Positions 49,629 through 58,166 of a stretch of 64,000 nucleotides of DNA are shown in pieces (the first letter of the stretch is position 1; each line of letters opens with the position of its first letter). The DNA is from JBCBSZ01 sp039185015. GTDB taxonomy: Bacteria > Actinomycetota > Acidimicrobiia > Acidimicrobiales > Poriferisodalaceae. The stretch lies in assembly GCA_039185015.1 (NCBI GenBank), contig JBCDAU010000030.1, positions 4,175 through 68,174 of the forward strand. Direction: 5' to 3'. The position numbers were made by a program, and so were the translations under genes. The notes beneath the pieces were generated by a model. That model ran no database searches and was not told where the DNA came from. It was given only the letters and a program-made list of their open reading frames with translations.

Positions 49629-51410
49629 ATGGAGCGCTCCCGTCTGCCGGTCCGTGTCGTCGTGCTCGTCGCGGTGCTCGGTGTCGTGGCTTCGTGCGCT
49701 GTTCGGGGGTCGACGACGTCGTCGCCCGGAACCACGTCGCCAGGACCCCCGCCGCCGTCGGCCGTCGAGTCCGATGTGGAGATCGCCGAGCCCGAGGTGG
49801 AGGGCGTCGAGCCCGAGGTGGGGATCGCCGAGCCCGAGGTGGAGCGCGTCGAGGTGGACGACACCGAGCTGACCTCGTTCACCTACTTCCCGCTCGAGCA
49901 GATCCAGCCGGCTGACGCCGACGCCGGCTTCTCGATGTACGTGGCCGCGTGGCCGTTCCAGCAGACCTACCCCGGGGCCGACTACCAGACCGGTCTCCCG
50001 AGCACGTGGTTGCGGCCCGCCAACCTCGAGGACGACCCGCGCGGCGTGTACTCGACGATCGAGGGCGGGCTCGGATGGTGGAGGGACACCCGCTTCGCCA
50101 CCGAGGTACCGAAGTTCATCATGGGTGGCGTCTCGCTCGACTTCTTCGAGTGGGCCAACGGCCCGGGGGCCGGTGCGGGGAGCGCCGGGTTCGACGAGCG
50201 CGACTGGGACGAGCCGCAGGGCAAGTACGGGATCGCCCAGTTGAGCCCGTACGTGCTCTGGGCACCGGACGGGCTCAACCTCGCTCCGGGGACGAACGGC
50301 GAGCTGTTCGGTTACGGCTACCACCCGCTCCCGATCATCGACGAGCAGACCTCCTCGTTGGGCGAACAGGTCGAGACCGGGGACCGGAGCTGGACGCTCT
50401 TCCTCGATTCCGCCAACTTCCGCGGTCCGGTGAGCTTCTTCATCCCGAACTTCTTCACCAAGCCGGCGATCGGCGATCCGTCGCTCGCCGGGATCTTCTT
50501 CGACGCGAGCGGCTCCGACTGGGGCCGGGCGATCGGCCTGGAGACGCAGACGATCCCCGCAGTGCAGGCGACGGTCGACGGCGTCACCTACGCCCGCATC
50601 ACTCGGATGCAGTACCCGGCGACCGACGACGAGTCCTCGGTGATCCTGCATCGGGTCACCTCCTACGGTGACGAAGCGCTCCGTGATGCCGCCGAGGCCT
50701 GGTTCGCCGGTGGTCCGGCGCCGAGCGGAGAGTTGGACCCCGACGACTCCCACCTCAGTCCCTTCTTCGAAGCGGGTGCCGGCGACGACGTGTTCATGAC
50801 CTTCGTCGATCCGGACGCCGAGGCGGCCGAGGAGTACATGGTCGACTTCGGTGCGCTGGGCGAGGTCGACGTCAGCGACCAGTCGACGTTCCGCTACGTC
50901 TGGAACCTGGACCTGGTGGAGCGCGAGGGCGATTCGTTCGTGCTGCCCGAGTACTTCCGACTCGATGGCGAGGAGTGGCAGCCGATCCGGGCATCGGAGG
51001 TCCCCGAGTCGAGCGGTCTGCAGATCCATGTGTTCGATGAGCTCGGCCAGCGTCAGGACGACGAGCCCTACACGACCCCTGACGACCCGGACGGCCCGTG
51101 GCGGTCGCCCGGTCCGAGCAGCGAGACCTTCACCGCGGACCTCGGCGATGGCAGCACCGTGACCTACGCCTGGTATCGCTTCGTCGATCAGCCGGCCATG
51201 CGGTACTGGGAGTTCAGCGACGACGAGCTCGATGTGATCCAGGCCCGCGTCGAGGCGATCCACCGGGAGTGGACGCCGGAGCGCTCCTACCTGTCCGGCC
51301 CCGACGTCGGGGAGCTGGCGAGCCTCGACCCAGCGGTCGTCGTCGAGCCGCCACCGGGCTTCGAGGTCGGCTACGTCCCGATCGTCCTCCGCCAGGAGCT
51401 CACGCGCTGA
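49629..51410 (+). CDS. Secreted lipoprotein with acidic EPEV repeats
   Basis: A 593-residue lipoprotein. The signal is VVVLVAVLGVVASCAVRG with lipobox VASC. Residues 46-76 contain a repeated EIAEPEVE/GVEPEV motif, also visible as a direct DNA repeat. The rest is an unrecognised globular domain rich in Trp, Tyr and Asp (WLRPANLEDDPRGVYSTIEGGLGWWRDTRF). It has no catalytic motif that I recognise. A TACGGT hexamer ends 8 bases before ATG 49629. It converges with the siderophore ABC operon. Confidence 0.72.
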   Translation: MERSRLPVRVVVLVAVLGVVASCAVRGSTTSSPGTTSPGPPPPSAVESDVEIAEPEVEGVEPEVGIAEPEVERVEVDDTELTSFTYFPLEQIQPADADAGFSMYVAAWPFQQTYPGADYQTGLPSTWLRPANLEDDPRGVYSTIEGGLGWWRDTRFATEVPKFIMGGVSLDFFEWANGPGAGAGSAGFDERDWDEPQGKYGIAQLSPYVLWAPDGLNLAPGTNGELFGYGYHPLPIIDEQTSSLGEQVETGDRSWTLFLDSANFRGPVSFFIPNFFTKPAIGDPSLAGIFFDASGSDWGRAIGLETQTIPAVQATVDGVTYARITRMQYPATDDESSVILHRVTSYGDEALRDAAEAWFAGGPAPSGELDPDDSHLSPFFEAGAGDDVFMTFVDPDAEAAEEYMVDFGALGEVDVSDQSTFRYVWNLDLVEREGDSFVLPEYFRLDGEEWQPIRASEVPESSGLQIHVFDELGQRQDDEPYTTPDDPDGPWRSPGPSSETFTADLGDGSTVTYAWYRFVDQPAMRYWEFSDDELDVIQARVEAIHREWTPERSYLSGPDVGELASLDPAVVVEPPPGFEVGYVPIVLRQELTR

Positions 51411-51422
51411 CCGACGAGCCGA

Positions 51423-52259
51423 TCAGACCGACGACGGCGCCGCGACGTGGTGGCGTCCGATCGGGACGACCATCGGGCTCCCGCTGACCGGGTCGGGCAC
51501 GATGCGGCTCTGGATGCCGAACACCGAGTGGACCAGCTCCTCGGTCACCACCTCGTTCGGCGGACCGGCGGCATGGATGTTGCCGTCGGCCATGGCGACG
51601 ATGAAGTCGCTGTATCGGGCGGCGATGTTGAGCTCGTGCAGGACCATCACGATCGTGGTGCCCCGCTCGAGGTTGAGGTCGGTCAGCAGGTCGAGCACGT
51701 CGACCTGGTGGCTCACGTCGAGGAAGGTGGTCGGCTCGTCGAGCAGCAGCAGATCGGTCCGCTGGGCGAGGGACATGGCGATCCACACGCGCTGCCGTTG
51801 GCCGCCCGAGAGCTCGTCGACGGCCCGATTGGCCAGCTCGGAGGTACCGGTCATGTCCAGCGCCTCGGCGATCGCCTCGTCGTCCTCGGTCGTCCAGCGG
51901 CCCAGCCAGTTCTGGTGGGGGTGTCGACCACGGCTCACCAGGTCGGAGACGACGATGCCCTCGGGAGCGATCGGCGACTGCGGGAGGAGGCCGAGCTTGC
52001 GGGCCACCGCCTTCGTCGGCAGGTTGTGCAGGTCGTCTCCGTCGAGGACCACCCGACCGCGCTCGGGCACCAGCAGTCGGGACAGGGCCCGCAGCAGCGT
52101 GGACTTCCCGCACGCGTTCGCGCCCACGATGGCGGTGATCCTGCCGGTCGGGACGGCCAGGTCGAGCTCGTCGACCACCGTGCGATCGCCGTAGCCGAGG
52201 GTGACCGCGTCGGCCTGCAGCCGCACCGGCTCGGCCTCTTCGGATCCGTCGAGGTTCAC
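51423..52259 (-). CDS. Ferric siderophore ABC transporter ATPase (FecE/FepC type)
   Basis: A 278-residue ATPase. Walker A GANACGKST, Q-loop LLPQSP, signature LSGGQRQR, Walker B LLLDEPTTFLD, H-loop VLHELN. The order and sequence match the FecE/FepC group that powers uptake of Fe(III)-siderophores. The GTG start overlaps the FecD-like stop by 4 bases. It is the last gene of the operon. Confidence 0.93.
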   Translation of the reverse strand: MNLDGSEEAEPVRLQADAVTLGYGDRTVVDELDLAVPTGRITAIVGANACGKSTLLRALSRLLVPERGRVVLDGDDLHNLPTKAVARKLGLLPQSPIAPEGIVVSDLVSRGRHPHQNWLGRWTTEDDEAIAEALDMTGTSELANRAVDELSGGQRQRVWIAMSLAQRTDLLLLDEPTTFLDVSHQVDVLDLLTDLNLERGTTIVMVLHELNIAARYSDFIVAMADGNIHAAGPPNEVVTEELVHSVFGIQSRIVPDPVSGSPMVVPIGRHHVAAPSSV

Positions 52260-53326
52260 AGGGCGCTCCCGACGCGGTGGAGTCGGATGAGGAGATACAC
52301 GAGATAGGGCGCTCCCAGCACGCCGGTGATCACACCGACCGGGAAGCGCGTCTCGAAGAGGTACTGCCCGACGAGGTCCGATGCGAGCACCAGGGTCATC
52401 CCGAACAGCGCAGCCGGGACCATCAGCGGCTGGCTGCGGCCGACCATCTGGGCAGCGATGGGCCCGGAGAGGAAGGCGACGAAGGCGATCGGGCCCGCCG
52501 CCGAGGTCGCGAGGGCGATCAGCGCCACGGCGATGAAGATGACGGCCAGGCGGGTCCGTTCGACGTTGACACCCAGCGCGCTCGCCGCGTCCTCGCCGTG
52601 TCGCATCAGCTCGAGTTTGCGCGACTGGGCGAGCAGCAGCGGCATCAGCACCGCACAGGCGAGGATCACGGGCACCGTCGCCTCCCATCGCGACGAGTTC
52701 AGGCTGCCGGTCAGCCACCGCATCGCGACCTGGAGATCCCATTGGGCTGCGCGCACGATGAGGTAGGAGATGAAGGCCTGCAGCATCGCCGAGATCGCGA
52801 TGCCCATCAGGATGAGCCTCGTGCCGACCATGCCGTCCTTGTACGCCAGCACGTAGATGACGGCGGCGGTGAGGAGGCCACCGGCGAGCGCGAACACGGC
52901 CACCCGGTTGGGGGACAGGTCGAGGATCAAGAGCGCGAACACCGCGGCCGCACCGGCGCCGTCGCTGATGCCGACGATGTCGGGAGCGGCCAGGGAGTTG
53001 CGAAGCAGGATCTGGAAGCTGACGCCGGCCATGCCGAAGCAGGCGCCGACCACGACCGCGGTCACGGCGCGGGGCAGCCGGAGCGTGCCGACCGTGAACG
53101 AGGCCCCCTGCACGTCCTCGCCGAGGATGACGGCGATCACATCGCTCAGGGGATAGACGGTGTTGCCGTACATCAGCATCACCAGGAACAGCGCGAGGTT
53201 GATGGCGGCGAGCGCGCCGCAGACGAGGTGGAGGCGGCGTCGCCGCCCGCGGCGTCCCGTGGTGACGGCTTCGATCGTGATCTTGCGGTCGCCGGTCGGA
53301 GCGGAGATCGATGGTGTGGCGGTCAC
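52256..53326 (-). CDS. Ferric siderophore ABC transporter permease (FecCD type)
   Basis: A 356-residue permease with about ten membrane segments. LRLPRAVTAVVVGACFGMAGVSFQILLRNSLAAPDIVGISDGAGAAAVF is the FecCD N-terminal motif, and GPIAFVAFLSGPIAAQMVG the coupling region. It pairs with the upstream permease. The GTG start overlaps the previous stop (GTGA). Confidence 0.92.
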   Translation of the reverse strand: MTATPSISAPTGDRKITIEAVTTGRRGRRRRLHLVCGALAAINLALFLVMLMYGNTVYPLSDVIAVILGEDVQGASFTVGTLRLPRAVTAVVVGACFGMAGVSFQILLRNSLAAPDIVGISDGAGAAAVFALLILDLSPNRVAVFALAGGLLTAAVIYVLAYKDGMVGTRLILMGIAISAMLQAFISYLIVRAAQWDLQVAMRWLTGSLNSSRWEATVPVILACAVLMPLLLAQSRKLELMRHGEDAASALGVNVERTRLAVIFIAVALIALATSAAGPIAFVAFLSGPIAAQMVGRSQPLMVPAALFGMTLVLASDLVGQYLFETRFPVGVITGVLGAPYLVYLLIRLHRVGSAL

Positions 53327-54375
53327 AGCTCCTTGACCTTCTGTCGTCGGATGACCCAGATGAACAGCGGCGCGCCGATGAACGCGGTGACGATGCCGAC
53401 GTCGACCTCGGTGGGTCGGGCGATCACGCGACCCACAACATCGGAGGCGACGAGCAGCGTCGCCCCGGCGAGTGCGCTGAAGGGCAGGAGCTTCCGGTGG
53501 TCGACCCCGATCATGAGCCGGCTGATGTGGGGGACGACCAGTCCGACGAACGCGATCGGTCCGGCTGCGGCGGTCGCCGCACCGCTGAGCACCACCGCTC
53601 CGAGCGCAGCGAGGAGGCGGGTGCGGGTGACGTGCTCGCCGAGGCCCGCGGCGGTGTCGTCGCCGAGGGCGAGGGCGTTCATCCCGCGGGACATTGCGAG
53701 GCACAGCAGCAGGCCCACCGCGAAGAAGGGCAGGACGATGGTGATCCGGTCCCACTCCGCTCGGCCGACCCCACCGATCTGCCAGAACCGGAAGCTGTCC
53801 ATGATGTCGATGCGGGGGAGGAGGATGGCGCTGATCAGCGAGCTCAGGGCCGCCCACGTCGCCGCACCGGCGAGGGCGAGCTTGAGCGGGGTCGCGCCTC
53901 CCCGGCCCATCGAGCCGATCAGCCAGACGAAGGTGGCCGCACCCGCAGCGCCGGCGATCGCCACCCAGATGGTGCTGGTCGGCGACTGCAGGCCGAAGTA
54001 GGTCAGGCCGATGACGACGGCGAGCGATGCGCCGGACGAGATGCCGAGCAGGCCGGGGTCGGCCAGGGGGTTGCGCGTCACCCCCTGGAACACCGCGCCG
54101 GCCACGGCGAGCGTGCTGCCGACGAGCACGGCGAGCACGGTGCGGGGAAGGCGCTCGCGCACCGCGATCTGGGAGATGCCCTCCGGTTCGCCCGTGAGCG
54201 CGGCGATCACGTCGCTGAGCGGGACGACGCGGCTGCCGAACGCCACCGACGCGGCGATGGCCGCCACGAGGGCGGCCGTGATGCAGACGAACCAGATGGT
54301 GTCGATCGCCACCGGCTGCCGCGTCGTCGAGGGCGCGGCAGCCGGTGGTTCCGGGATGACGTCGAGGTCGGCCAC
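53323..54375 (-). CDS. Ferric siderophore ABC transporter permease (FecCD type)
   Basis: A 350-residue permease. RLPRTVLAVLVGSTLAVAGAVFQGVTRNPLADPGLLGISSGASLAVV and GPIAFVGLVVPHISRLMIGVDHRKLLP are the FecCD signatures. I set the start at GTG 54375, 20 bases after the binding-protein stop; ATG 54444 lies inside the preceding gene. Confidence 0.9.
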   Translation of the reverse strand: MADLDVIPEPPAAAPSTTRQPVAIDTIWFVCITAALVAAIAASVAFGSRVVPLSDVIAALTGEPEGISQIAVRERLPRTVLAVLVGSTLAVAGAVFQGVTRNPLADPGLLGISSGASLAVVIGLTYFGLQSPTSTIWVAIAGAAGAATFVWLIGSMGRGGATPLKLALAGAATWAALSSLISAILLPRIDIMDSFRFWQIGGVGRAEWDRITIVLPFFAVGLLLCLAMSRGMNALALGDDTAAGLGEHVTRTRLLAALGAVVLSGAATAAAGPIAFVGLVVPHISRLMIGVDHRKLLPFSALAGATLLVASDVVGRVIARPTEVDVGIVTAFIGAPLFIWVIRRQKVKEL

Positions 54376-54394
54376 GGATCGATCGACGGGGTGA

Positions 54395-55978
54395 TCAGCC
54401 GAGGCCGAGCGTCTCGATCGCTGACGCCGGCAGGAGGAGCCCATCGATGACGTGGGCGATCCCGTTGTCGGCGGCGATGTCGGCGACGGCGACGGTTGCC
54501 TGTCCGTCGTTCAGGACGACGGTGTCGCCGTCGACGGTGACCGTGATCTCGTCGCCGAGGAGCGTGGTGATCGAGCCGGCGGCGATGATGTCCTCGGCGG
54601 TGAGCGCCTCGGTGGTCACGTGGTACTGCAGGACACTGTCGAGCAGCTCCGGGTCGGCCTGGAGCGCCCCGACCACCGCCGGGTCGGCGGCGGCGAGGCT
54701 GTCGTCGCTCGGCAGGAACGCCGTCACCGGACCGTCGCCGGTCACGGCGTCGTTGAACGCAGGGGAGAAGGCGGCGAAGTTGCTCAGCAGGGTCGAACCA
54801 CCCGAGGCGCCGGCTGCGAGCGCGTTGCCACCGCCGGTCGCGGTCTCGCCACCCCCATCGGCGCCCGGCGCGACGGCGGCGATCGCCGAGAGGTAGTCCC
54901 GCAGGCCCCAGCTGATCGACAGTGGCGACGGGTTCGCCGCAGCGGCGAACGGATCGCCGGCGCCCTCGAGCACGACGACGTTGCCGTTGGCGAAGGGCTC
55001 GAGCGTCGACAGCAGCGGATCCTCGGCCAGCGCGGCCGCCGTGTCGGCGCCCCCGTAGGTGATGACGATGTCCACGTCGGAGAGGAGGTCGGCTTGCTCT
55101 GCGCTCACGCTGCCGAAGAAGTCCTCGCTCGCCGCCGAGGACTCGGCGACGTACTCGGGCACGGCGAAGCCGAGCCGCTCGAGGAACTTCGGCCGGGTGT
55201 CGACCGAGCTGTAGAAGCCGATCTCGCTGGTGTCGGCCTCGCTCACGAAGCTGAACAGGATGGTCTGGTCGGCGAGCTCGGGGAACTCGGCGAAGGTCGA
55301 CGCGATCTCGTCGTTGAGGTCGGCCACGAGCTGCTCGCCCTCGGCCTCGAGCCCGATGGCCCGCGAGTTCATCAGGATCATCTCGTCCCAGGGGGTGCCC
55401 CAGGCGAAGTCCGGGTAGGCGACCACCGGTGCGATCTGGGTGAGCGTGTCGTAGTCCTCCTGGGTCAGACCCGAGTAGGAGGCGAGGATGACGTCGGGTC
55501 CGGCGTCGGCGATCGTCTCGAAGTCGATGCCGTCGGTGCCGTCGTAGAGCTCGGGGGTCTCGGCGCCGAGCTCCTCGAGCTGCTCCTCGACCCAGGGCAG
55601 GACGCCGTCCCCGTCGTCGTCACCCCATGCCTGGAACTCCATGACGACCGGGACGACCCCGAGGGCGAGCGGCACCTCGTGGTTCGCCCACGCGACCGTG
55701 GCGATGCGCTCGGGCTGGGACTCGATGACGGTCTCGCCGAAGGCGTGGCTGATCGTGACCGGGAACGCCTCGTCGGCCATCTCCGACGAGGATCCCGATG
55801 CCTCGTCGGCCGGTTCGGAGGCGGAGGCCTCGTCTGCCGGTTCCGAAGCGGAGGCCGAGGACGAGCCGGACTCGGATCCGGAGCCCGAGCTGTCGTCGGA
55901 GGAGTCGTCGCTCCCGCACGCGGCAGCGAGCAGCGTGATCGCGACGAGCAGGGCGAGCACGCGCAGCAGTCGTTGCAT
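54395..55978 (-). CDS. Siderophore-binding lipoprotein fused to a C-terminal fasciclin (FAS1) domain
   Basis: A 527-residue lipoprotein. MQRLLRVLALLVAITLLAAAC is the signal with lipobox, followed by a Ser/Glu/Asp-rich repeat spacer (SEPADEAS twice). Residues about 70-365 are the FepB/FecB-type binding domain (FPVTISHAFGETVIESQPERIATVAWANHEVPLALGVVP; the helical backbone carries DFETIADAGPDVILA). A Gly/Ala linker leads to residues about 390-525, a fasciclin domain: NFAAFSPAFNDAVTGDGPVTAFLPSDDSLAA is H1, and LDSVLQYHV and VADIAADNGIAHVIDGLLLP are typical. First gene of the uptake operon. The fusion is unusual. Confidence 0.9.
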   Translation of the reverse strand: MQRLLRVLALLVAITLLAAACGSDDSSDDSSGSGSESGSSSASASEPADEASASEPADEASGSSSEMADEAFPVTISHAFGETVIESQPERIATVAWANHEVPLALGVVPVVMEFQAWGDDDGDGVLPWVEEQLEELGAETPELYDGTDGIDFETIADAGPDVILASYSGLTQEDYDTLTQIAPVVAYPDFAWGTPWDEMILMNSRAIGLEAEGEQLVADLNDEIASTFAEFPELADQTILFSFVSEADTSEIGFYSSVDTRPKFLERLGFAVPEYVAESSAASEDFFGSVSAEQADLLSDVDIVITYGGADTAAALAEDPLLSTLEPFANGNVVVLEGAGDPFAAAANPSPLSISWGLRDYLSAIAAVAPGADGGGETATGGGNALAAGASGGSTLLSNFAAFSPAFNDAVTGDGPVTAFLPSDDSLAAADPAVVGALQADPELLDSVLQYHVTTEALTAEDIIAAGSITTLLGDEITVTVDGDTVVLNDGQATVAVADIAADNGIAHVIDGLLLPASAIETLGLG

Positions 55979-56047
55979 CGAAGGTGTCCTTTCCGGCCGG
56001 ACTCGCACGGTGCGAGGTCGGGAAGTGGCCGGCGACATGTCTACTCA

Positions 56048-56066
56048 TTAGGCACGCTGAACACAA
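56048..56066. promoter_or_regulatory. DtxR/IdeR-like iron-box half site of the siderophore operon
   Basis: TTAGGCACGCTGAACACAA, 69 bases upstream of the binding-protein start. It shares TTAGGC-N2-GCT-N2-ACA with the site at 48490. About 12 of 19 positions fit the IdeR consensus. Confidence 0.45.
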
Positions 56067-56160
56067 TGCGAAGGTCGTACTGAACAACGGTGTGGTCGTC
56101 CGCGGGTGAGCGTCACCGCAGCCTGCCCTGCGACCTCGGGCAGCTCGCCTGCTCCGCGTT

Positions 56161-56194
56161 GACGGCCGTCGACGGCGATCTGTCGAGGGCCGTC
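56161..56194 (-). terminator. Nested hairpin downstream of the Rieske gene
   Basis: GACGGCC (56161-56167) pairs with GGCCGTC (56188-56194); an inner stem TCGAC/GTCGA lies inside with one mismatched pair between them. It starts 12 bases after the minus-strand stop at 56206. Confidence 0.6.
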
Positions 56195-56205
56195 GGCGGA
56201 CGCGC

Positions 56206-57435
56206 TCAGGCCTCGGCGTCGGCGAGGAGCGGCAGGGGCTCGAGGCCGAGCAGCGAGCGGTAGGTCGAGTGGTAGTGGTGGAGCGCGGGCTCGTTGCGGC
56301 CGAAGAGCGAGTGCTCGATCAGGCCGGACTCGGCCGTGCGTTGCTGGCTCGCCGACATCCAGTAGTCCTCGTCGCGGATGATCTCGGCGAAGCCCTCGGC
56401 GATCATGCGGTGCAGCTGGATCTCATCCTCGTCGAGGGCGTCGAGGCCGCGCGACCCGGCCCGCTCCTCGAAGTCGTCGGCGGTCACGCCAGGGCGGAGG
56501 TAGAAGCTGATCCGCGACACGTGGTGTCCGGGGCGCTCGGGATCGGGGAAGGCCCGGACGAGGTAGGCCCCGTTGTCGAACGGCATGAGCTGGGCATTGG
56601 GGAACAGCCAGTAGACGGGCAGCCCGGCGACGGTGATGTCCCACTCGGACTCGGGGCGCTGCCGCATCTCGTCGATCGCTCGTCGGGTGAGGATCATGCG
56701 GTGGTTGATGCCGAACGTGTCGTAGCACTGCACGTTCCCGTGGAAGACGTTGTAGAGCGTGTCCCGGTGGAGCGCGGCGAAGTGGTACGTCTCGCCGAAG
56801 GTATCCATGGCGAGCTTCCAGTTGCACGCCACGTCGTAGTGGTCGTCATCCAGGAACGTCAGCTCGCCGTAGTTCCATTCGGCGAGCTCGGCCGCGAGGT
56901 CGTCGGGGAACATCGAGGCCGGGTCGATCTCACCGTCGGGCTCGGGGTGCACGTAGAGCAGGCCGTTCCATTCGAGCGCCGGCAGCTCGACGAGGCTCAG
57001 GCACTCCGCATCGACGTCGCCGAAGTGGTCGCGCTTCGGGAGACCGACGAGCGTGCCGGCGTGGTCGTAGGTCCACGCGTGGAACGGGCAGACGAGCCGA
57101 CGGGAGGTACCCCGCAGCTCCTCGACGAGGACGGCCCCGCGATGGCGACACGAGTTGACGAACGCCCGGAACCGGCCGTCGGCGTCGCGGGTCGCGATCA
57201 CCGGGACCCCGAAGTCGGCGGTGGTGACGAACGACCGGGGCCCGGGCAGGTCGCCGGACAGGCCGACCAGCTGCGGTCGCGTCCTGAAGAACTCGGTCCA
57301 CTCCCGGGCGGCGAGGTCGGGGTCGGTGTAGGCGGCGACCGGGTTCTTGCGGAGACCGCCGGCGTCGACGTTCGTCCCCGAGTCGAGGCGGGCGAGCAGT
57401 TCCTTGATCAGCCGGACCTGTTCCTCGTGACGCAT
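56206..57435 (-). CDS. Rieske-type aromatic ring-hydroxylating oxygenase alpha subunit
   Basis: A 409-residue protein from ATG 57435 (an in-frame ATG at 57474 would overlap the promoter). The Rieske site is SCRHRG...CPFHAWTYD with Cys96, His98, Cys116 and His119. The catalytic iron site is MDTFGETYHFAALH with His218 and His223. It is the oxygenase component; no beta subunit, ferredoxin or reductase gene is nearby. It may act on an aromatic, steroid-like or quaternary amine substrate. A TetR is divergent and an operator-like repeat covers the -10. Confidence 0.92.
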   Translation of the reverse strand: MRHEEQVRLIKELLARLDSGTNVDAGGLRKNPVAAYTDPDLAAREWTEFFRTRPQLVGLSGDLPGPRSFVTTADFGVPVIATRDADGRFRAFVNSCRHRGAVLVEELRGTSRRLVCPFHAWTYDHAGTLVGLPKRDHFGDVDAECLSLVELPALEWNGLLYVHPEPDGEIDPASMFPDDLAAELAEWNYGELTFLDDDHYDVACNWKLAMDTFGETYHFAALHRDTLYNVFHGNVQCYDTFGINHRMILTRRAIDEMRQRPESEWDITVAGLPVYWLFPNAQLMPFDNGAYLVRAFPDPERPGHHVSRISFYLRPGVTADDFEERAGSRGLDALDEDEIQLHRMIAEGFAEIIRDEDYWMSASQQRTAESGLIEHSLFGRNEPALHHYHSTYRSLLGLEPLPLLADAEA

Positions 57436-57445
57436 TCCTCTACTC

Positions 57446-57463
57446 GACTCGAAACTTAGAGTC
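57446..57463. promoter_or_regulatory. Inverted repeat over the Rieske promoter -10, candidate TetR operator
   Basis: GACTC (57446-57450), 8 bases, GAGTC (57459-57463). On the minus strand the spacer holds TAAGTT, a TANNNT -10, so a protein bound here would block the Rieske promoter. Confidence 0.5.
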
Positions 57464-57500
57464 TTGTCAAACAATTCGGGGCTCGGCCAGACTGGAGTTC

Positions 57501-58166
57501 GTGACGGGGCTGCGCGAGCGCAACAAGGCGAAGCGGGTGGCGGCGATCCTCGATGCTGCTGTGGAGCTGCTCGGCGAGCATCCCCTGGACGACGTCACGA
57601 CCGAGCAGATCGCCGCCGTCGCAGATGTGTCACCGGCGACCGTCTACAACCTCGTCGGCCCGCGCGACGAGCTGCTCCGTGCGATCGTCGCCCGGGTGGT
57701 CGACGACCTCGTCGCAGAGGTGGCTCGCGCCTCGGCCGGCGATGACGACCCGGTGGCGGTCGCCGAGCTCGTCGTCGAGTGGTCGGTCGGCGCCTTCACG
57801 GCCAACTCCCTCGCGTACCGCCGGATCGTGGCGGCGGGCCGATCGGTCGGCGCCCGCCGCGACGGCGTGATCGACCCGTCGCAGCTCCAGGTCGCGGCGC
57901 TGCGGCGAGCCCGCGAGCTCGGCGTGCTCCGCGGTGACGTCGACCCGGCCGGGCTCGGGCGCCAGGTCTACCTGTCGTGGATCGGGTCGATGGAGCACTG
58001 GGCGGAGGGTCGCCTCGACGACCGCGGCTTCTCGGTCGCCACACGGCACGGGCTCTTCACGGTGCTCGCTGCGGCCGCCGCCGAACCGCACCGCGAGCGG
58101 TTCCTCGCCGAGCTTCGTCGACTGGGCGTCGAGTTGGAGTCCTGCTGGAGTGCTCCGCCGGGCTAG
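57501..58166 (+). CDS. TetR family transcriptional regulator
   Basis: A 221-residue protein with a GTG start. RNKAKRVAAILDAAVELLGEHPLDDVTTEQIAAVADVSPATVYNLVGPRDELL is the helix-turn-helix. It is divergent from the Rieske oxygenase, which it probably represses. Its TAG stop shares bases with the stop of the next, convergent TetR (CTAG at 58163-58166). Confidence 0.92.
   Translation: MTGLRERNKAKRVAAILDAAVELLGEHPLDDVTTEQIAAVADVSPATVYNLVGPRDELLRAIVARVVDDLVAEVARASAGDDDPVAVAELVVEWSVGAFTANSLAYRRIVAAGRSVGARRDGVIDPSQLQVAALRRARELGVLRGDVDPAGLGRQVYLSWIGSMEHWAEGRLDDRGFSVATRHGLFTVLAAAAAEPHRERFLAELRRLGVELESCWSAPPG

Noticed and set aside
49775..49860. Short tandem DNA repeats in the lipoprotein gene as a CRISPR or regulatory repeat
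   Set aside because: They are in frame, encode EPEV-type residues, and lack spacers.
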